A stretch of 50,240 nt of DNA from Anabaena subtropica FACHB-260. GTDB taxonomy: Bacteria; Cyanobacteriota; Cyanobacteriia; Cyanobacteriales; Nostocaceae. The notes beneath the pieces were generated by a model. It saw only the letters and a list, made by a program, of their open reading frames with translations. It made no database searches and had not been told where the DNA came from. The stretch is from the NCBI RefSeq assembly GCF_014697105.1, contig NZ_JACJRF010000040.1:1-50240 (forward strand). The letters run 5' to 3'. Of the stretch, positions 9,901 through 20,400 are shown piece after piece; position 1 is the first letter of the stretch, and every line of letters begins with the position of its first letter. Made by a program: the position numbers and the translations under genes.

Positions 9901-11482
9901 TTTTGCTGATCAAGTTATGGCAATTACTCAAGGTAAAGGGGTGAATATTGTCCTTAATTGTCTAACAGGAGAATTCATCCCTAAAAGTTTATCGATTCTC
10001 AGTCCTCAAGGTCGCTTTTTAGAAATTGGTAAAAGGGGCATTTGGGAAGCGGAGCGAGTAGTGAAACTCAGGTCTGATGTCTCTTATTTTGTGATTGATC
10101 TTATGGAGGTATGTCAACAACAGCCTGCTTTGATCAAGTCGCTGCTAAATCACTTGATGCAAAAATTCTCAGAGGGCAAACTCAAGCCTTTACCACGAAA
10201 GGTCTTTTCTATACAAGATGCAGTTAGTGCCTTTCGCTACTTCCAGCAAGCTAAACACATTGGCAAAATTGTTCTATCTCAGCAGTTAGTAGCCTTTTCT
10301 AGCGATCGCACTTATTTAATCACTGGCGGTTTAGGAGATTTAGGGTTATTGGTGGCTCGCTGGATGGTAGAAAAGGGAGCGCGTCATTTAGTGCTTGTGG
10401 GGCGTAGTATTGCTAATGATTCTGTGCAGAGTCAGTTGAGGGAGTTAGAGCAATCAGGTGCTAATGTCAGGGTAGTCCAAGCTGATGTTACTGATGCAGA
10501 GCAAGTCGCTCAAGTGCTGGCGGATATTGAGAGTTCCCAACCACCATTGCGGGGAGTTATTCACGCCGTTGGGGTTTTGGATGATGGTATTTTGTTGCAA
10601 CAGAATTGGGAGCGTTTCCAACGAGTTATGGCTCCTAAAGTCCAAGGAGCATGGAATTTACACGTTTTGACCCAAAACCAGCCCTTAGACTTTTTTGTGT
10701 TATTCTCCTCTACTGCTTCTCTACTGGGCAATTCAGGTCAAGCCAACCATGCAGCAGCAAATGCCTTTCTGGATGCCCTAGCCTCTGCTCGTCGGGCTAA
10801 AGGATTACCAGGATTAAGCATCAATTGGGGCGCTTGGGCTGATTTCGGATCTGTCGTCAAACATCAGGTAGCCGAACAGTTCAAAATTAAGGGGATAGGA
10901 AGCATAGCCCCACAGCAGGGGTTGGAAGTGCTGGAAATGTTATTGTCTCAGCCCTTGGTTCAGGTTGGGGTAGCCTCTATCAACTGGGCGCAGTTTATGA
11001 AGCAATCACCACCTTTACCCTTCTTTGCTGACTTTACAGAAGTTTCTGAGCAGCCAGCGATCGCTCCTGTAAAATTCATCCAACAACTTCAAGCAGCTCA
11101 ACAAAGCGATCGTCAAGAGCTTTTGATTGCTCATGTCCGCTCACAAGTCAACAAAGTTTTAGGTTTAAATCCATCTAAATCTCTAGATCCACAGCAGGGA
11201 TTTTTCGAGATGGGGATGGATTCTCTCACATCTGTGGAATTGAGAAATCGTCTGCAAACCAGTCTGGGATGTACTTTGTCTCCCACCTTAATATTTGATT
11301 ATCCCACTATGAAAACCCTGATTAATTATTTGACTCAGGAAGTATTAGTAACAGAATTCTCGCCAGCATCTCTCAAATCACAACTTAATAAAAAATCTGA
11401 GTTAGAAGAACTATCCCCAGATGACATTGCAGATTTACTAGCCCAAGAATTAGCAGCGATCGAGGAGGGCAAAGCTTTATGA
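3920..11482 (+). CDS. Type I PKS, KS-AT-DH-cMT-ER-KR-ACP (fully reducing, C-methylating)
   Basis: This 2520-residue module has, in order: KS (about 5-440, Cys176 in TACSSS, with HGTGT and NIGHLE histidines); AT (about 544-890, Ser639 in GHSVGEY and HAFH, which suggest malonyl); DH (about 905-1195, His937 in an HxxxExxxxP motif where Gly is usual, Asp1104 in DGCLQ); cMT (about 1226-1590, LEIGAGTGG near 1410); the KR structural half; ER (about 1820-2105, NADPH motif GGVGQAAVQ near 1950); KR (about 2131-2357, LDD motif of B-type); and ACP (about 2404-2470, Ser2435). The KR has His2277 where the catalytic Tyr is expected (QANHAAANAF). The module should add a malonyl unit, methylate it and reduce it fully if the KR works. 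There is no loading domain. The stop overlaps the next ATG (ATGA), so translation is coupled. Confidence 0.95.
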   Translation: MTQSENLVAIIGMACRFPGANNYHQFWNNLEQGINSITEVPANRWNMEKLYSANPHEINKSISKWGGFIEDADKFDPLFFGISPREAQIIDPQQRLMLELTWSCLEDAGYSPTDLSGANVGVFIGVCNFDYKELLEKYQNHIEGHIATGTYTCIIPNRISYFFNFHGPSVPVDTACSSSLVALHQAINALKDNECKLALVGGVSVLSTPTYYVSFSKLGMLSPQGQCKTFDAEADGYVRGEGAGVLLLKSLKNAIKDKDHIYGVIRGSAVNHGGAARTLTSPNAYAQSQVIRSAYTKANIPPNTVSYIETHGTGTPLGDPIEINGIKRAFTQLYQHYNILPSHEIYCGLGSVKTNIGHLEAAAGIAGIIKVLLAMQHKKLPKIINYQQLNPRIKLDNSPFYVVEETKDWQQLRTKEGDSIPRRSGVSSFGFGGVNAHIVLEEAPAPDCVVAEVERPLHVLTLSAKTEEALKELLQSYQKYLKLNLGIPLADTCFTTNTGRSHFDYRLAVVAESTTHLQAQLQAFAENQETFGLYSNYLHRNNSPKVAFLFTGQGSQYIGMGRTLYKTQPTFRATIDRCEEILRPYLDVPLLKILYPEAGETSPIDETAYTQPVLFAIEYALAELWQSWGIKSAAVMGHSVGEYVAACVAGVFSLEDGLRLIAARGRLMQALPANGEMVALLASESQVVPIIAPYADKVAIAAFNSPESVVISGERDTVRLVVVKLEAMGIKATPLQVSHAFHSPLIEPMLAEFTRVASEITYFPPKIDFISNVTGELAKAEVATVEYWCQHIRQPVRFAAGMEALYRAGYEIFVECGAKPILLGMGRKCLPETVGLWLPSLRPGQEDWHQILDSLSQLYLAGVQVNWSGFDRDYERRKVALPTYPFQRQRYWIDTNQKASTSNSLHPLLGQRLRSAHQDILFESSLASDAPAFLQHHCVYEKAVLPAAAYLEMAIVAAIATFKSENLVIEDVIISDALILPAEKIQTVQLILGQNSAESAFRIYSLQSDDESWKLHTSGKIVVKEQKPQLEQVNLCQLRSRCFLEISVKAYYQQCQERGINYGASFQVIEQLWRQQGEALGRIRISETLVAEALDYHLHPVLLDGCLQVAIAVFPETVKSEIYLPVAVERLEVYNHLGLNLWSHAQLRPVKASHPETLIVDLRLYDENGTIVVRVDGLSCKRTSQQAILGTNDKSWLDWLYEVEWRPQANFSRSLPRDFLVTPSEISDRLTPVLAEFSPQPQLFHQMEALSVAYVLSAFKQLGWKFQSQTTFSTAFIAEQLSIVSQHYRLLNRLLEMLVEVDILRRVGQKWQVVSVPQIQDPQEYWITLLEQYPSAQAELTLLRRCGLKLAEVLQGNCPPLELLFPAGDVTTAASLYENSPAFAPMNVLVQKAISTFLERLPAQLGVRILEIGAGTGGTTSYILPHLNAHQVEYVFTDIGSFFTTQAQKKFHNYPFVEYRVLDIEKPPENQEFNLHEYDLILAANVLHATRDLTFTLKHVQQLLAPGGMLVLLEGTARRGWTDLTFGLLDGWWKFTDHDLRPEYPLLSANQWLKLLQQTGFTEATALSSDKENVFPQSVIVAQVPCINSELTTSQPSHWLILADSFGIGEDLAKLLQSQGEVCTLVFPGQEYKQLPDKFIADPSNPTDFQQLLQALATNQPLRGVVHLWSLDARGVDLEVDTKKGCASTLHLVQALVKAGFSTPPSLWLVTKGAVPATTQNFLGAAQSPLWGMGKVITLEHPELNCVRVDLDPYKVESQVQDLFAEIWLGVGEYEVAFRDGVRLVARLVRSRSVANRLNVPHNQPFQLSISTRGQLENLQLQPSDRCKPRAGELEIRVFTTGLNFKDVLNALGLYPGDPGSLGLECAGEVVAIGEGVEGFEIGDAVLTITPGSCQQYVTVNAALVAMKPETLSFEEAATIPSAFLTAYYTLHHLAKISPGDRVLIHAASGGVGQAAVQLAQLAGSEVFATASNGKWESLKSLGVKHIMNSRTLDFADQVMAITQGKGVNIVLNCLTGEFIPKSLSILSPQGRFLEIGKRGIWEAERVVKLRSDVSYFVIDLMEVCQQQPALIKSLLNHLMQKFSEGKLKPLPRKVFSIQDAVSAFRYFQQAKHIGKIVLSQQLVAFSSDRTYLITGGLGDLGLLVARWMVEKGARHLVLVGRSIANDSVQSQLRELEQSGANVRVVQADVTDAEQVAQVLADIESSQPPLRGVIHAVGVLDDGILLQQNWERFQRVMAPKVQGAWNLHVLTQNQPLDFFVLFSSTASLLGNSGQANHAAANAFLDALASARRAKGLPGLSINWGAWADFGSVVKHQVAEQFKIKGIGSIAPQQGLEVLEMLLSQPLVQVGVASINWAQFMKQSPPLPFFADFTEVSEQPAIAPVKFIQQLQAAQQSDRQELLIAHVRSQVNKVLGLNPSKSLDPQQGFFEMGMDSLTSVELRNRLQTSLGCTLSPTLIFDYPTMKTLINYLTQEVLVTEFSPASLKSQLNKKSELEELSPDDIADLLAQELAAIEEGKAL

Positions 11483-14400
11483 GCAATAATTCCGTAAATA
11501 CCGATCATCAATCTTTGATGAAAAAGGCACTGCTGGAACTTAGGGAAATGAAATCCCAACTGCAAACTTTAGAACGTGCCAAGACTGAACCTATTGCCAT
11601 TATCGGGATGAGTTGCCGATTTCCCGGTAGCGCGAATAGTCCTGAAGCTTTCTGGCAGTTGCTATGCAATAAAGTAGATGCCATTACTGAAATACCGCCA
11701 GATCGATGGAATATTGATGCTTACTACGACTCAAACCCAGATACTCCGGGGAAAACATATACCCGGCATGGTGGGTTTGTCGATCGCTTACGTGAATTTG
11801 ACTCTCAATTTTTCAACATCTCACCACGGGAAGCCGCCAGCCTTGACCCCCAGCAACGGCTGCTTCTAGAGGTCAGTTGGGAAGCACTGGAAAATGCAGG
11901 TTTATTACCCGAACAACTAGTTAACAGTCAAACTGGTGTATTTATTGGTATCTCTAGCAATGATTATTTTCAACGACTTTTGACTAGAGAGCCTACAGAA
12001 ATTGACCCTTACTTAGCAACAGGTACTTCCCATAGCGTCGCATCGGGTCGCTTATCTTATATTTTAGGTTTACAAGGGCCAAGTTTATCAGTGGATACAG
12101 CTTGTTCCTCATCATTGGTAGCTGTTCATTTATCTTGTCAAAGTCTGCGTAATCAAGAGTGTGATTTAGCACTAGCAGGCAGTGTAAATCGACTCCTGTC
12201 ACCAGAATATAGTATTAATTTCTCCAAAGCCAAAATGTTAGCTGCCGATGGTCGTTGTAAGACCTTTGATGCCTCAGCCGATGGCTTTGTGCGTGCGGAA
12301 GGCTGCGGAGTCATAGTCCTGAAGCGTTTGTCAGATGCAGTAGCTGATGGAGACAACATTTTAGCCCTAATTCGTGGTTCAGCAGTTAACCAGGATGGGC
12401 GCACCAGTGGACTAACTGTTCCCAATGGCCCGGCTCAACAAGCTGTGATTTCTCATGCCCTGAAGAATGCCAGGGTCAAGCCAGAGGAAATAAGTTATGT
12501 AGAGGCTCATGGCACTGGCACATCTTTGGGCGATCCGATCGAGGTGGGGGCGTTAGCAACAGTTTTTGGTAAGCACCGCTCCCCAGACCAGCCATTGATA
12601 ATTGGTTCGGTAAAGACCAACATTGGTCACTTAGAAGCGGCATCTGGAATTGCAGGTTTAATCAAAGTGGTATTAGCTCTCAAGCATCAGGAAATTCCAC
12701 CTAATTTACACTTTCAGCAGCCCAATCCTTATATTAGCTGGAATGAAATTCCGGTAGTCGTACCAACTGAACAAACGCCCTGGCGAGCAGGGACAACCCC
12801 TCGGTTGGCGGGAGTGAGTGCCTTTGGTTTTAGTGGCACTAATGCCCATTTAGTGCTGGAAGAAGCCCCACCATCCCCAGTAGTACCAGCAAATACAAAA
12901 CGCTCATGGCATTTGTTGACATTATCAGCTAAGACACTAGAGGCGCTAAAGCAATTGTCACAGCGTTATCAAGATTATTTAGCCGCTAACTTAGATTTAG
13001 CTATAGAAGATATTTGCTTTAGTGCTAGTACCAAGCGATCGCACTTTAATCATCGGTTGAGTGTGGTGGCTGACTCGACTGCAACCATGAGGGACAAATT
13101 AGCTGCCTTTGTTACCGGACAAAAACTGCCAGGAATTTTCTGTGAGCAAGTGCTGGGTACGAGTCAACCGAAAGTAGCCTTTCTCTTCACGGGTCAGGGG
13201 TCACAATATATAGGCATGGGTCGTCAGTTATACGAGACAGATCCGAAATTTCGCCAAGTGCTTGATCGCTGTGATGAAATCCTGCGTCCTCTTGGGGAAA
13301 AATCAATCCTGTCAGTACTTTACCCACCAGGTACAAGTTCTCCCATCGATGAAACTGCCTATACTCAACCCATCTTATTTGCCTTTGAATATGCCCTAGC
13401 TGAGTTATGGAAATCTTGGGGCATAGAACCAGCAATAGTCATGGGTCATAGTGTGGGTGAGTATGTTGCTGCCTGTGTAGCGGGAGCATTCAGCCTGGAA
13501 GATGGTTTGCAGCTAATTGCTAAAAGAGCGCGTTTGATGCAAGCTTTACCCCAAGATGGTGAGATGGTAGTAGTCTTCGCCGATGAGAATCAGGTGCAAG
13601 CAGCCATTCAACCTTACGCACAGCAGGTAAGTATTGCCGCGATTAATGGCTTACAAAATATTGTCATTTCTGGCAGGCGTGAAGAAGTCAGAGCAATAAT
13701 TGCTGCTTTGCAATTAAAAGGAATCGAAACTCAGCGTTTAAAAGTTTCTCATGCCTTCCACTCTCCTTTAATGGAACCGATGCTGGATGAGTTGGCAGAA
13801 GCTATTAACCAAGTTTCGCTGCAACCGCTTTGCTTACCACTCATTTCTAATTTAACTGGGGAACTGATACCGCCAGGGGTTGTACTTAACGCTCACCATT
13901 GGCGAGAACACACTCGCCAAGCTGTGAAATTCAGCGCCGGCATTGATTATCTATTACAACAAGGTTACGAGTTGTTTCTAGAAATAGGATCGAAGCCGAT
14001 TCTATGCAGTATGAGTCAACGCGATCGCTCCACAACAAACGCGCTTTGGCTACCTTCTTTAAACCCAATTAAGCATGACTGGCAAGTGTTAGAGGAAAGC
14101 CTTGCTACTTTGTACGTCCGGGGAGCAGATATCAACTGGATCGAGTTCAATCGGGACTACTCACAAAATCGGGTATCACTTCCTACATATCCCTTTCAGC
14201 AAAAAATTCACTGGTTTGATGACAAGAGTGTACTGATGAAAACAAAAGACTCCAACTCCCAGGCAAATACTTCCTTTCAAACCACCCAGCGAGACAAAAT
14301 CTTGGGAACATTGAGTTTGTTAATTGCCAATTTGCTGCAATTGTCCCCACTGGAAGTAGATATTTATAAACCTTTTCTAGAAATGGGGGTTGATTCCATT

Positions 14401-17400
14401 GTCCTTGCTAATGCAACGCGCAGCATTGAAAATACCTATGGAATGAAGATTGCCATGCGCCAGTTCTTTGAAGAATTGACAACACTGGATGCACTGGCAA
14501 ATTACATCAACCAAAATTTAGGCGAACAGCAAACTGAAATCGATGCGCCACAGCCTCAAGTACAATTGCCGCAGCCAATTCAACCGCCTATCGTTGTCAC
14601 ACCTACACCAGAACCGGAAAATCAACAGATAGTACCAGAGACAGGGCTACAAGGAATTATCCAGCAGCAGCTTCAGGTAATGTCTCAGATCATGTCGCAG
14701 CAGTTAGAAGTCTTAAGCAACAACAAATTACCTCCCAAGCGATCGCCTTCATCAGAAACTAATACTGTCGATTCTCAAGAGCAACCGCAGCATCACCAAG
14801 TTGCTCAATCGGCAGATGCTACTACTCAACCTGAGTTGCCAGCAAGTACCCCTCCATCTTCCTCAGCTATTCCTTTTTGGCAAGTTGAACAATCCCAGTC
14901 CAGACAATTGCATCCCCAACAACAGCATCATTTGGAAACTCTGATCGCTCGTTATACCCAACGGACTGAAAAATCAAAACAACTAGCACAAGCCTATCGG
15001 CCAATTTGGGCAGATAGGAGAGCATTAAACCAGTTTCGTTTGGAAACCAAAGAGATGTGTTATCCCATAGTGGGCGATCGCTCTTTGGGATCAAAGTTTT
15101 GGGATATCGATGGCAATGAATATATAGACTTAACAATGGGTTTTGGTGTCCACCTTTTTGGTCATAATCCCCCCTTTATTACTGAGGCTTTGGCAGAGCA
15201 GTTACAGCAAGGGATACAAATTGGCACTCAATCAAAAATTGCTGGTGAAGTAGCCCAATTGATTTGTAAACTAACGGGTGTAGAGCGAGTTACCTTCTGT
15301 AATACAGGAACAGAGGCAATGATGACAGCCGTGCGTTTGGCACGCGCAGCCACAGGCCGCTCTAAGATTGCTATATTCAGCTGCTCTTACCACGGACATT
15401 TTGATGGTGTTTTGGCGATCGCAGAAAATATCAATGGGGAATTAAGCTCTGCACCGATGGTTCCTGGGGTATTGCAATCTATGGTTGATGATGTTTTAGT
15501 TCTCACCTATGATGCGCCCCAATCTCTGGAAATTATCAAAAATTACGCTCATGAATTGGCTGCTGTTTTGGTTGAACCGATACCAAGCCGCCGGCCGGAT
15601 CTACAACCCAAAGCATTTTTGCAACAATTACGGCATTTAACGCAAGAAACTGGAATTGCATTAATTTTCGATGAAATAGTCACAGGTTTTCGTATTCATC
15701 CTGGTGGAGCGCAAGCTTGGTTTGGTATTCAAGCAGACATCATCGCTTATGGTAAGCTCATCGGCGGTGGGATGCCCATTGGCATTATTGCTGGTAAGGC
15801 GACTTACATGGATAGAATTGATGGCGGTTTGTGGCGTTACGGTGATGATTCATATCCTGCGGTTGAAACAACATTTTTTGCTGGGACTTTCTCCAAGCAT
15901 CCATTAGCTATGGTGGCAGCACGAGCTGTACTCAAGTACTTGAAGATGCAGGGAACCGCACTTCACGAGCAGTTGAATCAGAGAACATCACGGTTAGCCG
16001 AAACCCTCAACGCTTACTTTGAAGCACAGAAAATTCCCATTAAAGTCTTATATTGTGGTTCAATTTTACGTTTTACTTTCTTAGGAAATATTAGTTATCT
16101 ATATCAGCCGTTAGAGATGGATTTACTCTTCTATCATCTAGCACAGAAGGGAATTTACATCTGGGAAGCACGCTCCTGTTTTCTATCCACGGCGCATACA
16201 GAAGAAGATATTGATTATATAATTCAAGCTTTTAAGGATTGTATATATAACTTGCAACAGGGAGGTTTTTTCTCCAAGCATTCCCCAACTGCGACTCAAA
16301 AAAGTCAGCATTTGCCATCAGAGGCGATGCTAACACCAAAAAGCATTAGCGATCGCCTCAGACCAGAATTCACTCAATTGCCCTCCCAGCAAAATTTAGA
16401 TGCTTACAAACAGTTATTAACCAAACTGGAAGACTTGAGCATCAACTATGTTCTCAGGGCTTTTGCACAAATGGGATGGAATTTCTCTCTTCACCATCGC
16501 TTTTCAACGCTATTAGCTGCAAAGCAAATGGGCGTAGTCGAGCAATATCAGCCGTTACTCAATCACTTACTTTTTATGCTGGCAGAAGTGGGGGTGCTGC
16601 GTCACGTAGACGGAGAGTGGGAAGTTACCCAACTGCCAAAGCATACAGACTTACAAGAACCAGAGATTGCAACTTTAATTCAACAGTACCCAATCGCCAA
16701 AGCTGAACTGACTTTGTTGGGGCGTTGTGGGCAAAGACTAGCACAGATACTACAAGGAGAATGCCACGCTCTGCAAGTGTTATTTCCCCAAGGAGATTTA
16801 AGCACAACAACCCAGCTTTATCAAGATTCTCCTGGGGCTGTAGTCATAAATACCTTGGTGCAGAAAGTTATTTCTACAGCTTTACAGCATCGGCAAGGAC
16901 GAAAAGTCAGAATCCTAGAAATTGGCGCTGGTACTGGCGGCACAACTTCACATATTCTGCCTTATCTGGGCGATGAAACTAAGTATGTATTTACGGATAT
17001 CTCTCCCTTGTTCGTCTCTAAGGCAGAGAAAAAATATAGTAATTACTCTAATATTAAATGTCAAATTTTAGATATTGAGCAAGAACCTTCTACTCAAGGC
17101 TTTGGTGTTCATGAGTATGATTTGGTGATAGCAGCCAATGTACTCCACGCTACTCAAAATCTCAGACAAACAATCAACCATGTGCAGCAGTTATTAGCTC
17201 CTGGTGGATTACTTCTTTTAGTAGAGACAACAGCTCCCCAACGCTGGTTAGACCTAACTTTTGGGTTAACAGCAGGTTGGTGGAAATTTGCTGACCATGA
17301 TTTGCGACCTGCCTACCCCTTGCTTTCTGCAGGGCAATGGCGGCAACTACTACAGGATAATGGATTTAGGGAAGCTGTCACCATTCCCCATGAGATGGAA

Positions 17401-20400
17401 GAAACCAGACTTTTATCTCAACAAGCTCTGATTATTGCCCAAGTAGCAGACACAATTCCCTTGAATGCAGCCCAAAAACAATTAGGTATTTTGGCACAAA
17501 TGGGGAACGATGCTTCGCTAGCATACAATGTTTCCCTTGGTCTGGAGTTGAAAGGTTTGTTGAATCAAGGGGCAATAACTCAAGCTATCCAAACAATTGT
17601 TAACCGTCACGAAGCTCTACGTACAGTTATCAGCAGCCAGAACGATTTGCAGGAGATTTTACCATCTCTAATAGTAGAGGTTCCTTTAATTGACTTTTCT
17701 AATTTAAATAATAGCGATCGCAATTTGCAAGTAGCTGATTGGTTCCAAAAAGAAAACCAACAACCTTTCGACTTTAACCAAAAACCCCTCTGTCGCTTCT
17801 CAATTCTCAAACTAGAGCCACAACTGCATTTGTTGGTTTTGACTATTCATCACATTATTGTTGATGGTTGGTCAATGGGCATCATCCTCAAGGAGTTAGG
17901 TGCATTATATTCTGCTCAGTGCCAGGGTGCTGATTGCCACTTAAAGCCATCTATGCAATTTAAAGAATATCTGCAATGGCAAGAGCAACAAAGCCAAACT
18001 GAGGCAATGGCAGTCCATGAATCTTACTGGTTAGAACAATTTGCTGGCTCCATCCCCATTTTAGACCTACCCACTGACCATTCTCGCCCCCCCATCAAAA
18101 CCTATAAGGGTAGCAGACAAACGATGCGGCTTAACCCTAGCCTGACTAGTGATGTCAAACGGTTCAGCGTAGACAATGGCTGCACTCTATTTATGACTCT
18201 TCTATCAGCCTATGGAGCTTTGCTGCACCGATTAACAAACCAAAACGATATCATCATCGGTACTCCCACAGCCGGACGCTCTTTTGCTGGCAGTGAAGAA
18301 TTAGTAGGTTATTGCGCTCATATACTACCTATTAAAAGTTCTATTGTTGACTCTTTAACAATCGGAGAATACGTAAAAAATCTCAAATCTCAATTATTCA
18401 ATGCTTACGAACATCAGGATTATCCCTTTGCCAAGCTAATTGACAAACTTAATATAGCCAGAGATGCCAGCCGCTCCCCTTTAATTGCGACAACATTTAA
18501 CTTCGACCAACCTGTTTTTCTGCCCAAGATGTTTGGGCTGGAGACAGATTTATTCCCTAAACCTATTAGTTTTACTCCATTTGATCTCAGCTTGAATGTT
18601 GTCGAGATAGATGGTGAATTGCTGTTGGATTTTGATTACAACACAGACTTATTTGCAGCTGCCACAATTGAGCGCATCATGGGGTATTTTCAAACCTTGC
18701 TGCAAGGAATTGTGACTGATTCTCAGCAATATCTGACGCAATTGCCCTTACTATCTGCTACTGAGCAGTATCAGCTGCTGGCGCAATGGAATAACACCCA
18801 GGTAGCCTATCCCCAAGATAAATGTATCCATCAATTATTTGCAGAGCAAGTCGAGCAAGAGCCAAATGCTGTAGCAGTAATATTTGGAGATGAGCAACTA
18901 ACTTATCAAGAGTTGAACATCCGCGCTAACAAAATAGCCGGTCATTTGCAAAGCTTGGGTGTAGGCTCAGAGATGCTGGTGGGTATCTGCGTTGAGCGTT
19001 CTTTAGAGATGGTAGCAGGGCTATTGGGAATTCTCAAAGCTGGTGCAGCTTATCTACCTTTAGATATAGGATATCCCCAAGAGCGGCTTGCTTTGATGTT
19101 GGAGGATGCCCAAGTTTCAGTTTTGTTAACTCAACAGTCGTTACTTGAGAAATTACCTGCTTGCAGTGCCAAGGTCGTTTGTTTAGATTCTGACTGGGAA
19201 CTAATTAACGAAAACAGTGAAGAAAATCCCCACAGTGCCATAACAGCCGACAATTTAGCTTATGTTATGTACACTTCAGGGTCTACTGGTAAACCAAAGG
19301 GTGTTAGCATCATCCATCGTGGTGTAGTAAGGTTAGTCAAAGCAGCTAACTATGCTCATCTCACTCCAGCAGAAGTTTTTTTACAACTGGCTCCCATATC
19401 ATTTGATGCCTCGACTTTTGAGATTTGGGGTTGTTTACTCAACGGTGGACGGTTAGTGGTTTCCCCTGCTCACACACCGTCTTTAGAGGAGTTAGGGCAA
19501 ATTATTCAGCAATACCAAGTCACAACCCTATGGTTGACCGCAGGCTTATTCAACTTAATGGTAGATTGGCGACTGGAGGATTTAAAGCCTGTACGTCAAT
19601 TGTTGGTAGGAGGTGATACTCTATCTGTTTCCCACGTCCAGAAAGCTTTACAAGAGTTGCCAAACTGTCAGTTAATTAACGGTTATGGGCCAACAGAAAA
19701 CACGACCTTCACTTGCTGTTTCCCGATCACAAACTCCAGCCAACTTGGTCTTTGTGTCCCCATTGGTCGCCCAATTTCTAATACTCAAGTTTATATTCTC
19801 AATCGCCATCTGCAATTAGTTCCCATTGGCGTGATTGGTGAACTATATGTTGGTGGTGCTGGTCTTGCCAGAGGTTATCTCCATCGCCCTGATTTGACTA
19901 CAGAGAAATTCATTAATCACCCTTTCAGGAATGAACCAGGGACACGTCTCTACAAAACTGGTGACTTAGCTCGTTACCTAGCCGACGGTAACATTGAGTT
20001 TATTGGTCGCATCGATAACCAAGTAAAAGTACGGGGCTTCAGGATTGAACTGGAAGAAATTGAAGCTGTGTTAGCTCAACATCCCAATGTACTCCAGACA
20101 GTAGTTACTACCCAGGAAGACAAAATAGGTAATCAGCAACTAGTGGCTTATATCGTCACGCAGCCAGACAAAGCGCCTAGCACCACTACAATGCGCGACT
20201 TTCTCTTGGAGTTGTTGCCCGATTATATGGTTCCCTCTACTTTTGTTGTATTGGATACTTTGCCTTTAACTCCGAATGGGAAAGTAGACCGTCGAAATCT
20301 ACCAGCACCAGATCCAGACCAGAGGAATTACCAAGTAGATTTTGTACCACCAAATACCTCTACTGAAGAGATGTTAGCTAATATCTGGGCTGATATCTTA

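Noticed and set aside
14520-14880. Gln/Pro-rich stretch as a tandem repeat or recombination hotspot
   Set aside because: It is an irregular low-complexity linker between ACP and aminotransferase, common in such megasynthases.
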